Source of the DNA: Chrysemys picta bellii
Lineage: Eukaryota; Chordata; Testudines; Emydidae
Assembly (NCBI RefSeq): GCF_011386835.1
Contig: NC_088794.1
Location: 89,388,009 to 89,452,008 of the forward strand
Direction: 5' to 3'
Length of the DNA: 64,000 bases
Of the stretch, positions 35,519 to 46,927 are shown piece by piece. The notes below the pieces were generated by a model. It had not been told where the DNA came from, searched no databases, and worked only from the letters and a program-made list of their open reading frames with translations. Both the position numbers and the translations under genes were made by a program. Every line of letters begins with the position of its first letter. Position 1 is the stretch's first letter.

Positions 35519-35881
35519 CAGTGGTTCTTAACCTTTACTGCAGCCTGCACCCCTTTGGTTCTCAAAATATGTTCTCTCACCCCTTATCAAAAATCAAAAT
35601 ATGTTCTCGCACCCCTTATCAAAAATTGTTGAAGTAGGTCAGTTCTTTATTTATTTTAAACTAGATATATTTTTTGTTTGTATATTACAGTAATTGTTAA
35701 AAAATGTATAATGTTAATAAATACATAGGCTTGATGAAACAAAGTAGATGTACTTACGTGCCTGTGCTTAATTTGTGTTTTTGATGATTTACCTTCTAAA
35801 AAAATCTGGCATGTCTTACACCCCCAGAAAGGGCATTTCGCACCCCCAGGGGGTGCATGCACCCCAGGTTAAGAACCACTG
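35519..35881. mobile_element. hAT MITE, CAGTGGTTCTTAACC ends
   Basis: The element begins CAGTGGTTCTTAACCTT and ends GGTTAAGAACCACTG, a typical hAT inverted end. Subterminal blocks GCACCCCTT... and GCACCCCCAGG mirror each other. A phrase with TCAAAATATGTTCTC is duplicated in tandem near 35560-35610. The flanking octamers do not match convincingly. Confidence 0.75.
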
Positions 35882-36189
35882 CACTAGTTAATCCCTTTCA
35901 CCCTGACTTGCTCTTCCCCAAAAAGAGTAAAACGGGACTTGTTATTATTTTATTATTAAAACCGTTCCGTGGTGGGAGGGGATTTACTTTTTGTATCCAT
36001 GAGCTAAATCTGACAGTGCTGACTACCTATTTCAGAATTTATGGGTCTGTGAGTTAAAAAGCATCTTTGTAAAATCAGGATACAATTAGCCAGTGAGAAT
36101 AGTGTCATTATGGAAGCCCCTAGTTGATCTGCAGATCACAGAGCAGTCTCTGAGAACATGTATGCTGTTTCTTTAAATCTGTAGCAGGA

Positions 36190-36375
36190 AGTTAGGCAGA
36201 AGGGAGGTATGTATTTATCTTCACACCACGCTTCTAAGTGATGTCAATGCTACTATCCCATTTTACAGATTGGGAACTGAGAGACTACGTTGCATAAGAC
36301 ATAGCTAGTCTGTAGAAGAGCTAGTAATTGAACCTCCATCTCTAAAATCCCAGGATACCACTTTAACCACTGGGT
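36190..36375 (-). repeat. MIR-like SINE, minus strand
   Basis: CATTTTACAGATTGGGAACTGAGAG, then AAGACATAGCTAGTC, then TAATTGAACCTCCATCTC, then ACCACTTTAACCAC is the complement of the MIR/CORE-SINE body and tRNA head. Confidence 0.7.
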
Positions 36376-36424
36376 TCAGAAGGGAGGGTAGGAAAGGTTA
36401 AATTATGGAAAGGTCTGAAATGTT

Positions 36425-36560
36425 ACCAGCTAAGATCCAGATCCGACAAATCCTTTCAATAGAGTAACTTTATTCATGTGAGTAGTTCCCCTAATGCCAG
36501 TAGGAATATGGCCATGCAGAAAGATACCCTTGTGTAGAAGGCTTACAAGATTGGGCCCTA
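36425..36560. repeat. Ancient palindromic MITE
   Basis: The segment runs from CAGATCCGACAAATCCTTTC to CTTACAAGATTGGGCCCTAA, with inverted outer parts and a central GTGAGTAGTTCCCCTAATGCC. It belongs with the repeat at 29424. Confidence 0.45.
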
Positions 36561-37605
36561 ACCTTAGGTCTTTTATTGAAAATGTCTTGGTTGGCATTAT
36601 GTGACATGACCATTTAAGGAAGATTTAAGAGCCAACATTTAGCTGCGTTGACATTGACAAAAAATGAAGTGGCAGCATGTGCCAGAGGTCCAAAAATAAG
36701 TCCAAGTGACAAAATATTTAGGACATGCTGTGCTGTTGCCACATAAAGGTTGTTTTCCACATAATTTGTATAGCATACAGTATCGAATTAAATCTTGGAA
36801 GTACTTTTTCTATTGCAAAACAGCTTTGTGTGTTTCAAGGTTGCTTGCAACAAAAAAATATTCTTGTCATGTCACTTGCCCAAATATTGGCCAATAAAAT
36901 AAAAGAACTCAGAATCTAATTTTTTAGCTGCTATAAACTTTAGGACAGGCAAATTGATTTGTGATATCTAGATTTAGGATTTCAATAAAGACTTGAAATA
37001 AATTTTATATTTATAGTCTGTCAATGGCTTTCTGATGTAACCATCATTGGAATGTCTGGGGTCTATAAACATAATGAAGTGAAGCATAATTTTCTGCGAA
37101 GGGGTTGCCTACTCCACTCCTCCTTTGTTTTGATGCCATTTGTGTTTTGTGCTTTTGGAGTTATATTTTAAATGTTAGATCATTTCCATTGTTTATCTCC
37201 AGGAAGGTTTTTCCAGACCAGTCTGCAGTCATTGCACAGACCTTCCCACAATAACAATGAAAAAAGTCTTACATTTCGCATTCAGATATAGTCACAAATA
37301 TGTGCAGCTCACATCACTGTCAGATTCATATATCCGATGTCAGTGTTGTGGAACAATCTTTTGCTAGTTCATTTGTATTGCAGATTCCATCAAGGATTTC
37401 CCAAGGAGCTGGCTAAGCCTCAGCATTCTGACAAATACTAAAGCATGCACTTATAAAATAAATATATTCATATTTTTAATATGGGAAGTGGGACTGGGGA
37501 GAGGGACACATCAAGGGCGAAAGCAGAGCAGCTGCACAGGCACAAGGCCGCCATATATATAGCCCTGAACTCCTGCAGATTCCCCAGGAACCCTACAGAT
37601 CTCTG

Positions 37606-38340
37606 CAGGGCCGGTGTAACCACTAGGCAAACTAGGCAGCTGCCTAGGGCGCCAAGATTTGGGGGCGCCAAAAAGCGGTGTCCAGCGTCACGGGAGTCAG
37701 CTGAGCAGGACAGGGCGGGGAGCAAGGCCTCCACAACAAACCTGCCCCCCCAGCGAGGGCACCGCGCAGGACGGTCAGTGGGAGCCTGCGGCAGAGCAAG
37801 GAGGAGACAGCCGGCTGGGTGCGGCGACCAGCGCGGCCGAGGGACAGAGCCATTGCGGGAGGCAGGACATGGTCCTGAGCGCAGGTGAGCTTCACCCTCC
37901 AATGGGCCACACTTGGGGAGGGGAAAGGGCTGGCACAGGTGCTGCTTCCAAACACTAACACCCCCTTCCCCCCCGGTGGCACTGTGTCAATGCGGGAAGC
38001 TGGCCCTGATCCCCAGGGAAATCCTCACCTTCTCCCTGGGATAGCCCAGCTCTGCCCTCCTTGCCCCTGGGTCCCCCTCGGAGGGCAAAGTATTCAGAGC
38101 CTGGGAACGTTTAGAGACCCTGCGAGCTGGGGGCATTCGCAGCCTCCTCCTTGCTCATAGGTTCCCCCGGGCCAGAAGGGACCATTGTGATCATCTCCTC
38201 TGACCCCCTTGTATTAATTCTAATGAACAATGCCACATTATGCAGTATTCATTTTTGAAAGTTTATAATAAGCGATGCTCCAGGGGGAGAGGGGCCGCAA
38301 GGTGGAAATTTTGCCTAGGGCGCAAAATATCCTTGCCCTG
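37606..38340. mobile_element. hAT element with perfect 8-bp target-site duplication
   Basis: The 735-bp element starts CAGGGCCGGTGTAACCACTAGG and ends AATATCCTTGCCCTG. Flanks GATCTCTG at 37598-37605 and 38341-38348 are identical. Subterminal GCCTAGGGCGCCAAGATTTGG and TTTGCCTAGGGCGCAAAAT are inverted or related blocks. The GC-rich interior (37680-38160) has no transposase. A short CR1-like 3' piece (GCCAGAAGGGACCATTGTG, minus orientation) lies at about 38165-38230. Confidence 0.9.
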
Positions 38341-38756
38341 GATCTCTGAGAATCTGCTAAGTTTGAAGGCAGAGTTTGCCGCTAATCCGTGAGGGGCAAA
38401 CCCTAACTCAAAACAAAATGATCAGGGATGAAATATGCCAGAAGATACTCATGGAGTTTCTCCATACGTTGGGATGGTCCTACAGCCCAAACAGTCATTA
38501 TGGGAGAACCTGCTGGTTCGCTGAAGGTTGAAATGCAGCTGTTTTCTGCATTTCTATGAGCTTTGCTACTGCTTTTATTCAATATCTGTTCCTGGTCAAA
38601 CAATACCAGGAACAATGTCATATTGTAAATAAATATAGAGCAGGAAGGAATAATCTGATCCTGTCTCTCAAATGAAGAAAACCACACTCCTAGAGTCCAT
38701 ATATGTTCTGACCCTCTCACCTCTCAGAAATTGTGACAGTATACAGATACGTTCTA

Positions 38757-38975
38757 GTGTTGAAGGCAGTGTGTCCTAGTGGCTAGAGCACTGGACTGGC
38801 ACTCAAGAGACCTGGGCTCCATTCTTGTCCCAGCCCTGCCATTGGTTTGCTGGGTGACCTTGGGTAAGTCACTTCGCCTTCCTGTGCCTCAGTTTCCCCA
38901 TCGGGTAAAATGTGGATAATGTTCTTTGAGATCTGTGGATAAAAAGTACTATATCAGAGGTAGGTATTAATATTT
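38757..38975 (+). repeat. MIR-like SINE, well preserved with tRNA head
   Basis: A tRNA-like head (GTCCTAGTGGCTAGAGCACTGGACT as A-box region, ACCTGGGCTCCATTC as B box) is followed by the full CORE-SINE body: CAGCCCTGCCATTGG, GTGACCTTGGGTAAGTCACTTC, CTCAGTTTCCCCATC and the TCTTTGAGATCTGTGGAT tail. It is the clearest SINE of this family in the window. Confidence 0.85.
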
Positions 38976-39394
38976 ATAATTAGTGACATTTACTAGGCTG
39001 CATTGCCTTTGAGTTTTCAAATCTATTATTAGTTTATTTTTTGTTCAATGCCCAGAGTCTTTCAGGCCTGGGTGCTGATTCACAGTACACCACAGAGTTT
39101 AGTGAAGAACATCACATCTCACCATCCCAGATGAAGGAAAAGAGTTGTGATAGCAGGTAGCATGTGTGCATGGGTGTAAGTATAGGGCAAAACAGAATTT
39201 GGTTCAGTGAACAGGTTAACTAGTCACATGCTGATACTCCTGAAAGATTATTTTTGTTGTCTCACTGTAGTACTCTCTGAGAGTGTATCTTGATTCATCT
39301 ACCTATAGTACACCCACTAGCATTATAACTAGAGGTAAGATATACCAAAATCATTACCAAGAAGATGCCCCTTGAAAGGTAATGTCAAACATAT

Positions 39395-39655
39395 TACTCC
39401 TGGGGGCATTCTGCACCAAAAAATTAAAATAATTGAAACTGGCATGATTATGTATTGTTGTTTTGACAAATAAAATAAAATTTGCAGGGACGTACTGGCC
39501 GCCGCTTCCAGCAGCTCTCATTGGCCTGGAGCAGCAAACCACGGCCACTGGGAGCCACGATTGGCCAAACCTGCGGACACGGCAGGTAAACAACCCGGCC
39601 CGGCCCGCAAGGGGTTTTGCCCGCACAAGCGGTGGAACAAGTTTGGGAACCACTG
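39395..39655. mobile_element. Two joined MITE fragments
   Basis: The left part (39395-39486) is the TACTCCTGGGGG-type end with the AT-rich AATTGAAACTGGCATGATTA subterminal block known from 29220. It breaks off into the right half of another MITE (about 39487-39655) that ends AAGTTTGGGAACCACTG, an hAT end. Either one was inserted into the other, or a deletion joined them. Confidence 0.55.
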
Positions 39656-40119
39656 TCCTAGAGGCTCAGATTGCATCATATGTGTAATAAGAGACAGTAC
39701 CTGCCCCAAAGAGCTTAAAGAGATGCAACAGCTGGCTGTAACAAACTAATGGAGAAAGGGAGGACAAGGTAAGAGTAACACAAGTGTGTTTCGTTGACAA
39801 ATTGTTTGTGCAGGTCATAGGTATAATGAGTTTATGAGTAATCATCATCTTTTGCTAACTTAATTGAAGGATCACTGGAGTAGCACTGTAAAGTACTATG
39901 TGGCTCTACAGAAGGAGAAACATAGATGGGAAACAAACAAAATAATGAGGTCTTTTCCTGGAAGAGCTTACAATCAAAAGGTATAAATGTGTAAATTCCA
40001 GTTAACTTATTTGTCTATTATGAAATGGAATAACTTGCTTTGTCTGTGTGCCCCGGTGCAGTTAATGAACTTTCAGTGGAATTTGAAGGTGATCTGCAAA
40101 GGTGTTCTCCCCTTTCTTC

Positions 40120-40502
40120 AAAAAGAAGAACAGGAGTACTTGTGGCACCTTAGAGACTAACAAATTTATTAGAGCATAAGCTTTCGTGGACTACAGCCCA
40201 CTTCTTCGGATGCATATAGAATGGAACATATATTGAGGAGATATATATACACACATACAGAGAGCATAAACAGGTGGGAGTTGTCTTACCAACTCTGAGA
40301 GGACAACTCCCACCTGTTTATGCTCTCTGTATGTGTGTATATATATCTCCTCAATATATGTTCCATTCTATATGCATCCGAAGAAGTGGGCTGTAGTCCA
40401 CGAAAGCTTATGCTCTAATAAATTTGTTAGTCTCTAAGGTGCCACAAGTACTCCTGTTCTTCTTTTTGCGGATACAGACTAACACGGCTGCTACTCTGAA
40501 AC
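40120..40502 (+). mobile_element. Large fold-back retroposon: perfect 167-bp palindrome, 13-bp target-site duplication, hammerhead-like motif
   Basis: Two inverted arms of 167 bp (40119-40285 and 40302-40468) are identical at every position and enclose a 16-base loop. A 34-base unpaired tail with ACAGACTAACACGGCTGCTAC follows and ends CTCTGAAAC. The unit is flanked by CTCCCCTTTCTTC (40107-40119 and 40503-40515), so the first arm base is shared with the left duplication. Each arm contains CGAAGAAGTGGGCTGTAG..CCACGAAAGC and AATAAATTTGTTAGTCTC. The long duplication points to target-primed integration. The arrangement (inverted partial copy plus short unpaired end) recalls Penelope-like elements, but no encoded protein is present to prove it. 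Confidence 0.88.
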
Positions 40503-40515
40503 CTCCCCTTTCTTC

Positions 40516-41585
40516 CTCACCTTATGATTTATAAAGGCTTAAAAGGGAAGAAAAAAAACTACTTTGTTCTTCACTTAAGGGGAAAACTTGGCATTCCTGG
40601 TTTTAACTAGATGATTCTAATGTGTATTCAAAGAGGTTCTGTATAGGCACAAAGTTCATGCTTGTATGGATTTGACTGCAGGATCAGGGTCCTAAACTTT
40701 TAACTGAATGGCCAGAGGAGTGATTCAATCCATAACACAGATCTGTTCTTCTTCCAAGTGTTTGAATTAAATAGTTATTAACAAAAATCCCCAAAGGAAT
40801 ACCCTAAATAAAAATCACTTTCCCTCTCAATTAATTTATGAAATCTCCCTTGCTTGGTTTTTCTAATGGCCTAAATTTATTAGTGCTTTAATGAGCCATG
40901 GTGTCTTCCAAGGGGGAAAAAATGGGTAGACAAGACCTGAATCTCTGACGTCTGGGGCAAGAGGAGGAGAGAAGGTAGCAGGAAAAGAACTCCAATTGAA
41001 AAAAAGAAAAAACTTTCAGGCCTTTTCTTCCTTTGCAAATCCCCTCTATTGGACTGCATGAGCTACTCCATCTGTTTTGTCACTACTGTTAGATCAAATG
41101 GTGACACTCCATCCTTTTACAACAGTTTCTTGTTTTTTAATGTAACATTAAGAGATACTTAAACTGCAAAGTCAGAAAACAAAAAAGATAAGGTTTTCCT
41201 AATAATGTGAATCTAACTACCTATCACAGCTTGTATTTTTGTGGTTAAAAGTAGAATCTATGGCATACAAAATGTGACTAGGTTTACGTAATTAGGAGAG
41301 CCTTACCTTTTTTGTTTCTTGAACTTTGCAATTTTTAAATGTATACCTCCATTTGTTCTCTTAAGTTTTCCTTTCTTCATAGTGATTCTTCTTCTGCTAG
41401 TTAGGTGTACTAAGCAGTGGAAATAAGAAAATACCATTAATTTAATTTCAGAAGTCTCAGTCTCCTATCAGTGAAGAACCAGATTATTTGACTGAGAAAT
41501 AATAAAGCTTTGCAAAAGATCTGGGATCCTTGGCTAGGTTCAGTGACATAAAATAGACTATTCCTTGTATTCTATTTCCTCTGAA
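40516..41585. other. Intergenic DNA, nothing recognised
   Basis: This is AT-rich sequence with poly-purine patches around 40990. I see no gene or repeat family that I can support. Confidence 0.5.
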
Positions 41586-41712
41586 TCCAGTCCTGCAATT
41601 GGATCTTTGTAGGCAGCCACCTTTGCCCATGCAGAGCCATGCTAACTTCAGTGGGGCTCCATACAGATGCAGGGCTCTGCCCATGTGCATCTGATTGCAG
41701 AATTGGGGCCTA
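41586..41712. repeat. Palindromic MITE
   Basis: Outer blocks ATCCAGTCCTGCAATTGGATC and CATCTGATTGCAGAATTGGGG are inverted versions of each other. Inner blocks GCCCATGCAGAGCCATG and GGGGCTCCATACAGATGCAGG continue the symmetry around ACTTCAGTGG. The element can fold on itself and has no coding content. Confidence 0.6.
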
Positions 41713-42169
41713 TGTTCATAACATCGAAGTCCTGCTAGATATAGTGAGAATCTGATACTTAGCATATATTAATTTCAACACAGAATTAAAAAAAAATAGT
41801 CAAGAAGGTACTTGTTCTTCTTTGAATGCTTGCTCATGTAGATTTAATGTTAGCTGTGTGCATGCGGACGTGCACAGTTGTCAGAGACTTTTGCCTTAGC
41901 GGTATCCATAGAGCCGGCTGTGGCGCTCTCTGGAGTGCTGCGCTCATGCGGCAGTATATCAGGCGTGGCCGTCCCTACATCCTCTCTGTTCCTTCTTACC
42001 GCCCGTGACAGTTGTTTGGAGCACCTAGTCTTGTTTAGGAAGAGCATTAGCAGTTCTTCACTGTTCAGATTGTTCTCCTTTGTTGTTTAGTCAGTGATTA
42101 GTTAGCTGTTAAGTGTTTTAGTAGTAGTTTAGTTATTAGAGTCCCAGCTGGGACTTTGTCCATTCCCCA

Positions 42170-43690
42170 GGCTTTAAGCCCTGTTCTGAGTGTAGCCAGC
42201 AGATGCCCATCAGTGACCCTCAGGAGAGTTGTCTGAAGTGCCTGGGGAAGTCCAATTGAAAAGACAAGTGCCGGATCTGCAAAAAAAATTATCCCTGAAC
42301 TCAAAAAGAGTGGGACATTTGATTAAGAGCCCTCCTCATGGAGGCTGCTCTGCGCCCAGCATCGGAGCCCTCGGACACCACACCTGGTACATCAGCATCG
42401 GCAGGCAGTGCACCGCCGGAACTGGGATCCACCTGGCACTGTTCCCCCTTGCCGGTACCAAAAAAGCGGTCTAAGTCGTCTGGTCCACAGACACCACACT
42501 AGGAAACTTCGGGCAAAAGACCTGAGCTAGGCCTCATGCCAGCAACGGAGGCTCTTGAAGATATCACTGTGGTCGGACCCCCTAGTCCAGCCAGGGACCG
42601 ACTTCCAACTCTGGGGAGTGGTAGGGGGTCCCAACCCATCGTAGGGCCATTTGCGCCTGAGACGGGCCCGGCGACCAAAGAACAGTTAGGCCAGCCAGCA
42701 CTGCAGATGCCTGGCTGCATGTCAGATCCCGCCAAGACACCAGCTCAGATGACCAAGCTGGTGATGGGACCACCCTAAAGGCAATGGAATGTCCCCGGAC
42801 CGCAGCCATCGTTCCCCTTCGCCATGGTCAAGGACCCCAGTACTGCAACCCCAGTCTCCGGCCAGGAGGCCCAGATCACCGACACCACAGTCTCTGCTTA
42901 CAAGACACCGGACTCTGGAATCGCGACGCCGATGCCTGTATTCTTGGTACCAACAGTCCTCCCACCAGAGATTGCCAAGGCACCGGTCACCATCACCTTG
43001 CAGATCTCCTAGGCATTGGTCCCCTCCAACATGAGATCGTTCCTAGTCGTGGTACTTGTCGCCAGGGCCCCGGTACTGTTCTTTGGGCAGGCACTGGCCC
43101 TCGCCTTCCCCGTACCGGTCACCAACAAGAGTCAGTCGATGGCCCCACCCTGGTCACCAGAAGGACAGTGGTCCGGGTCGGAGGGACAGTTTAGCCCTTC
43201 CCCTGTACAGGGCAAATCATCTCCCAGCCAGAGGCCCACCTGCAGCACCGGCATGAGATCATGGGCAATGATCCACCCATTGGCAGCACTGGAACTCATG
43301 GGGGGTACCTGTGATGCCGGCACCATACTCCCACCGCTCCTCCCAGGCGGCATTGGACAAGCTACACCCAGCACAGCTGGCACTGGTGTCGGAGCAAGGG
43401 GCCCAATCCGAAGCAGTGACCCCGAGGGAGGTCCCAGTGACCGTGGAGTCGTCCCCGACGCAGCAATGGGACGCCCCCCCAACCTCCGGCGGTGCAGTCA
43501 TCCTCATTGTTCCTGGATGAGGCAGTGGAGGTGCCCTCGCAAACTGGTAGCCCCCCCAATGACTTCAGGGAGCAGGGCTTTGGAGCGGAGCCCAGAGCTG
43601 GAGCAGTGAAGCTGCAGGTTTTTTACCAGGAGCTGGAGCGGAGCCAGAGCACAGCTCCAAAGCCCTGTCAGGACGCACTAAAACCTACTT
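42170..43690 (+). pseudogene. DIRS gag, N-terminal part, decayed
   Basis: A cysteine-containing start (CLKCLGKSN, then KCRICKK) near 42235-42290 is followed by LLMEAALRPASEPS-type sequence. After it come proline- and serine-rich stretches in shifting frames up to the intact gag part. In DIRS elements this region precedes the conserved gag domain. Multiple stops and frameshifts are visible, so no continuous protein exists. Proline-rich open frames on both strands here are by-products of composition. Confidence 0.5.
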
Positions 43691-43696
43691 AGAAGG

Positions 43697-44602
43697 GTGG
43701 TGGCCAACCTGAACTTGGAGGTCGAGGAGCTAGCTGAGGAGCCCGATGACCTCTTCAATGTCATTCCCTCCTCTGCCCCAGCCCAGGTCGCATTGCCCGT
43801 TCATCCAGGGGTCCTAAAGATCGCCATTTCGCGCACATCCAAGAAGGCGGAAAAGAAGTACTATGTCCCCGCAAAGAGGTTTGAATACCTATACATGCAC
43901 CCTCCTGCGGGGTCCCTGGTTGTGTCTGCCATCAACAAAAGGGCCAGGCAGGGCCAGACGAGTGGCACCCCCAAATATAAAGAGGCCAAGAGAATAGACT
44001 TATTTGGCAGAAAAAAGTATTCCACAGCAAGCCTCCAATTTAGGGTCTCTAACCATCAGGCCCTACTTGGCAGATACAATTTCAACCTGTGGGACTCTGT
44101 TGGCAAGTTCAAAGAGAGCCTCCCACAAGATTGGGTGCAGGAGTTCACCACTCTCATAGAAGAGGGCAGGGAGGTAACCAGGGGTGTCCTCCAGATAGCC
44201 TGTAACGCCACGGACTCAGCATCCTGGGTGGATGCCTCTGCAATAGCCATGAGGCATAGCCCCTGGTTACAGACCTCTGGGCTGTCCCAGGAGATGCAAT
44301 CAACCCTCCCGGACTTCCCGTTCGAGAGAACAGGGCTCTTCTTGGAGTTCACTGAAGCTAGGCTCCATGGCTGTAAAAACTCCTGGGCCACCTTACGCTT
44401 CTTAGGCGTACATACTCCTCAGCAGATCAGAAAGCCATTCCGCCCTCCGCCATCATTGAGGTCTTGGGATTCCCCTCATTCCAGCTCCTACAAAAAGAAG
44501 AACAAAGACAGGGGTTTTAAGAGACGCCACCAGTCGTTGTCTCGTCCACCTGCCCAGCCTGGTCCTTCCAGGAATCAAGGCAGCCAGAAGCAGTCATTCT
44601 GA
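43697..44602 (+). pseudogene. DIRS gag, conserved C-terminal domain
   Basis: A continuous frame of about 300 codons begins with VANLNLEVEELAEE, with no ATG at the start. It contains KKYYVPAKRFEYLYMHPP, then SLQFRVSNHQALLGRYNF, and the family signature ASAIAMRHSPWLQTSGL followed by LPDFPFERTGLF. A basic tail (KKKNKDRGFKRRHQS) closes it. In DIRS elements this protein is a structural gag-like nucleic-acid-binding product. The frame is open but is cut off from its N-terminal part by stops. Confidence 0.75.
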
Positions 44603-45254
44603 GGAGGCGCCTGAGAACGATGCCCCAGGCAGTGCACCAGATCCATTCCCAATCTTCCTCAACCGCCTCCACCCTTTCCGGTCGGCCTGGTCCCATATCA
44701 CCTTGGACCGCTGGGTGCTTGACACTGTCTCATCGGGCTATACTCTGCAGTTTGTAGCCGACCAACCCTGCCATCCCCCTTCCCCGTCCCTCTTCAGGGA
44801 CCCTTCTCACAAGCAACTCCTCGTTCAGGAGGTCGAAAACCTCCTGACCTAGGGGCAGTGGAAGAGGTTCCGCAAGACATGGAAGGAAGAGGATTTTTCT
44901 TCCAATACTTCCTCATTACGAAGGCAAAAGGGGGTCTCAGACCTATCCTAGATCTGTGCTGCTTCAACAAGTCTCTCAAAAAGTTGATGTTTCGTACGGT
45001 TTCCCTGGCCTCCATTATCCCCTCCCTGGATCCGTGAGACTGGGATGCCACTTTCGATTTAAAGGACACTTATTTCCATATTCCCGGGGCACCGGCGTTT
45101 CCTCCATTTCACATTGGGCCAGTGCCATTTCCAGTTCACGGCGATGCCCTTTCGTCTTTCGTCAGCCGCAAGGGTGTTCAAAAAGTGTATAGCACCAGTG
45201 GCCGCTTACCTGCAATGTGGGGGAGTCCAAATCTATCCATACCTTGACGACTAG
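44603..45254 (+). pseudogene. DIRS reverse transcriptase, palm region, decayed
   Basis: Legible pieces are GLRPILDLCCFNKSLKK near 44935-44985, DWDATFDLKDTYFHIP near 45040-45085 and KCIAPVAAYL near 45185-45215. The catalytic box PYLDD (about 45237-45251) follows. A TGA at 45035-45037, frameshifts between 45090 and 45180 and a TAG at 45252-45254 directly after YLDD break the frame. Confidence 0.78.
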
Positions 45255-45260
45255 TTTAGA

Positions 45261-46560
45261 ATGGGCCGGTCCTTGGATCAGGTGCAGAAGCATCTCGATC
45301 TGGTCTGTTCCACCTGCCACGACCTGGGCCTAATAATAAATGACAAAAAGTCGACCCTCACCCCAGTGCAGTGTATAGAATTCAACTCCACTCGAGCCAG
45401 AGCCTTCCTCCCCGAGACTCTGTTCCAAGCCATGATGGACCTCATCTCGTCTCTGTGTGCCCAACCACTCACCACCGCCCACATGTGCCTGACACCGTTG
45501 GGTCACATGGCAGCATGTACTTATATGGTCCAGCAGATGCGACTCAGCCTCAGGCCCCTACAGGCGTGGCTGGCGTTTGTCTATGTCCCCAACCAGCACA
45601 GTATGGACCAGGTGATCAGGATTTCAGACCGCATACTGTTGTCTCTTACCTGGTGGCAAGATCCCGCATCGGTGCTGGAGGGAGTCCCCTTCACAGCCCT
45701 AGTCTCGTCGGTGACGCTTCGGACCTGGATTGGGGAAGCCCACCTGGGCAATCTCAGTACTCAAGGCTGTTGGTCCAGTCACGATCATTCCCTGCACATC
45801 AACATCAGGGAGCTCAGGGTGGTTCGCCTAGCCTGCCAAGCCTTTCAGCCTCACATACAAGGCAAGGCGGTTCAGATCCTAATGGACAACACGGCCATAG
45901 TCTTTATATCAACAAGCAGGGGGCAGCCAGGTCTTCTGCCCTATGTCAGGAAGTGCTCCGGATTTCTGCCTGCAGCACAACATCCATCTTGTGGCCGCTC
46001 ACCTCCCAGGGGCCAGAAATGCTTGGGCAGACCGCCTCAGCAGGACATTCTTGTCTCGCTACGAGTGGTCCCTTTATCCGGAGGTGGTCAGTTCTATCTT
46101 CCGCAGATGGGGAACTCCTCAGGTGGCAGGGCCGGCTCCAGGCACCAGCGGAGGAAGCACGTGCCTGGGGCGGCACATGCTAAGGGGCGGCATTCCATCC
46201 ATTCTTGGGCAGCACAGTCCAGGTGGCTTTTATTTATTTAATTTATTTTATATATTTGCTTTGGTTAGGGCGGCAGTTTTTTTTTTTTTTTTTGCTTGGG
46301 GCAGCAAAAATGGTAGAGCCGGTCCTGCCAGGTGGACCTGTTCGCATCCAGGCAGAAAAGAAAATGCCACGTCTTCTGCTCGTTCCAGGGCAGGGACGGG
46401 ATCCCTGTCGGATGTCTTCCTGCTCCCATGATCAAGGGCTCTGATGTATGCCTTCCCTCCGGTGCTGTTGCTGCCCAGGGTCCTCATGAAGATCAAGCAG
46501 GACAGGGCGAAGGTCATTCTCATAGCGCTGGCATGGCCATGCCAACACTGGTTCAGCACG
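45261..46560 (+). pseudogene. DIRS reverse transcriptase C-terminus and RNase H, split by a MITE
   Basis: This is in the same frame as YLDD, just past its TAG. It contains HLDLVCSTCHDLGLIIN and KKSTLTPVQCIEF, then the RNase H-like region with SLHINIRELRVVRLACQAF and VQILMDNTAIVF. The frame then slips: ALCQEVLRISA and AAHLPGARNAWADRLSRTF lie in another frame. The hAT MITE at 46127-46327 splits a stretch that resumes as VDLFASRQKRKCHVFCS. No functional enzyme is possible. Confidence 0.75.
46127..46327. mobile_element. hAT MITE inserted in the DIRS element
   Basis: The 201-bp element starts CAGGGCCGGCTCCAGG and ends GGTAGAGCCGGTCCTG. Flanking octamers TCAGGTGG (46119-46126) and CCAGGTGG (46328-46335) agree at 7 of 8 positions. 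Removing it restores continuity of the DIRS reading frame around the junction. The interior has a T-rich run followed by GCTTGGGGCAGCAAAAA, the standard subterminal block of this hAT group. Confidence 0.88.
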
Positions 46561-46927
46561 CTGCTGGACCTCTCAGACCTGGTCTACACTAGGAGTTTAG
46601 GCATCGACACGTCCACACGACGAAGCCCTTTTTTTCGACTTAAAGGGCCCTTTAAACCGGTTTCTTTACTCCACCTCTGACGAGGGGATTAGTGCTAAAA
46701 TCGGCCTTTGCGGGTCGGATTTGGGGTAGTGTGGACGGAATTTGACGTTATTGGCCTCCGGGAGCTATCCCTCAGTGCTTCATTGTGACCGCTCTGGACA
46801 GCACTCTCAACTCAGATGTACTGACCAGGTAGACAGTAAAAGCCCCGCGAACTTTTGAATTTCATTTCCTGTTTGCCCAGCGTGGAGAGCACAGGTGACC
46901 CTGCAGAGCTCATCAGCACAGGTAACC

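Noticed and set aside
42789..43609. Ser/Pro-rich open frames
   Set aside because: They overlap the decayed DIRS gag leader in several frames at once and look like composition effects.
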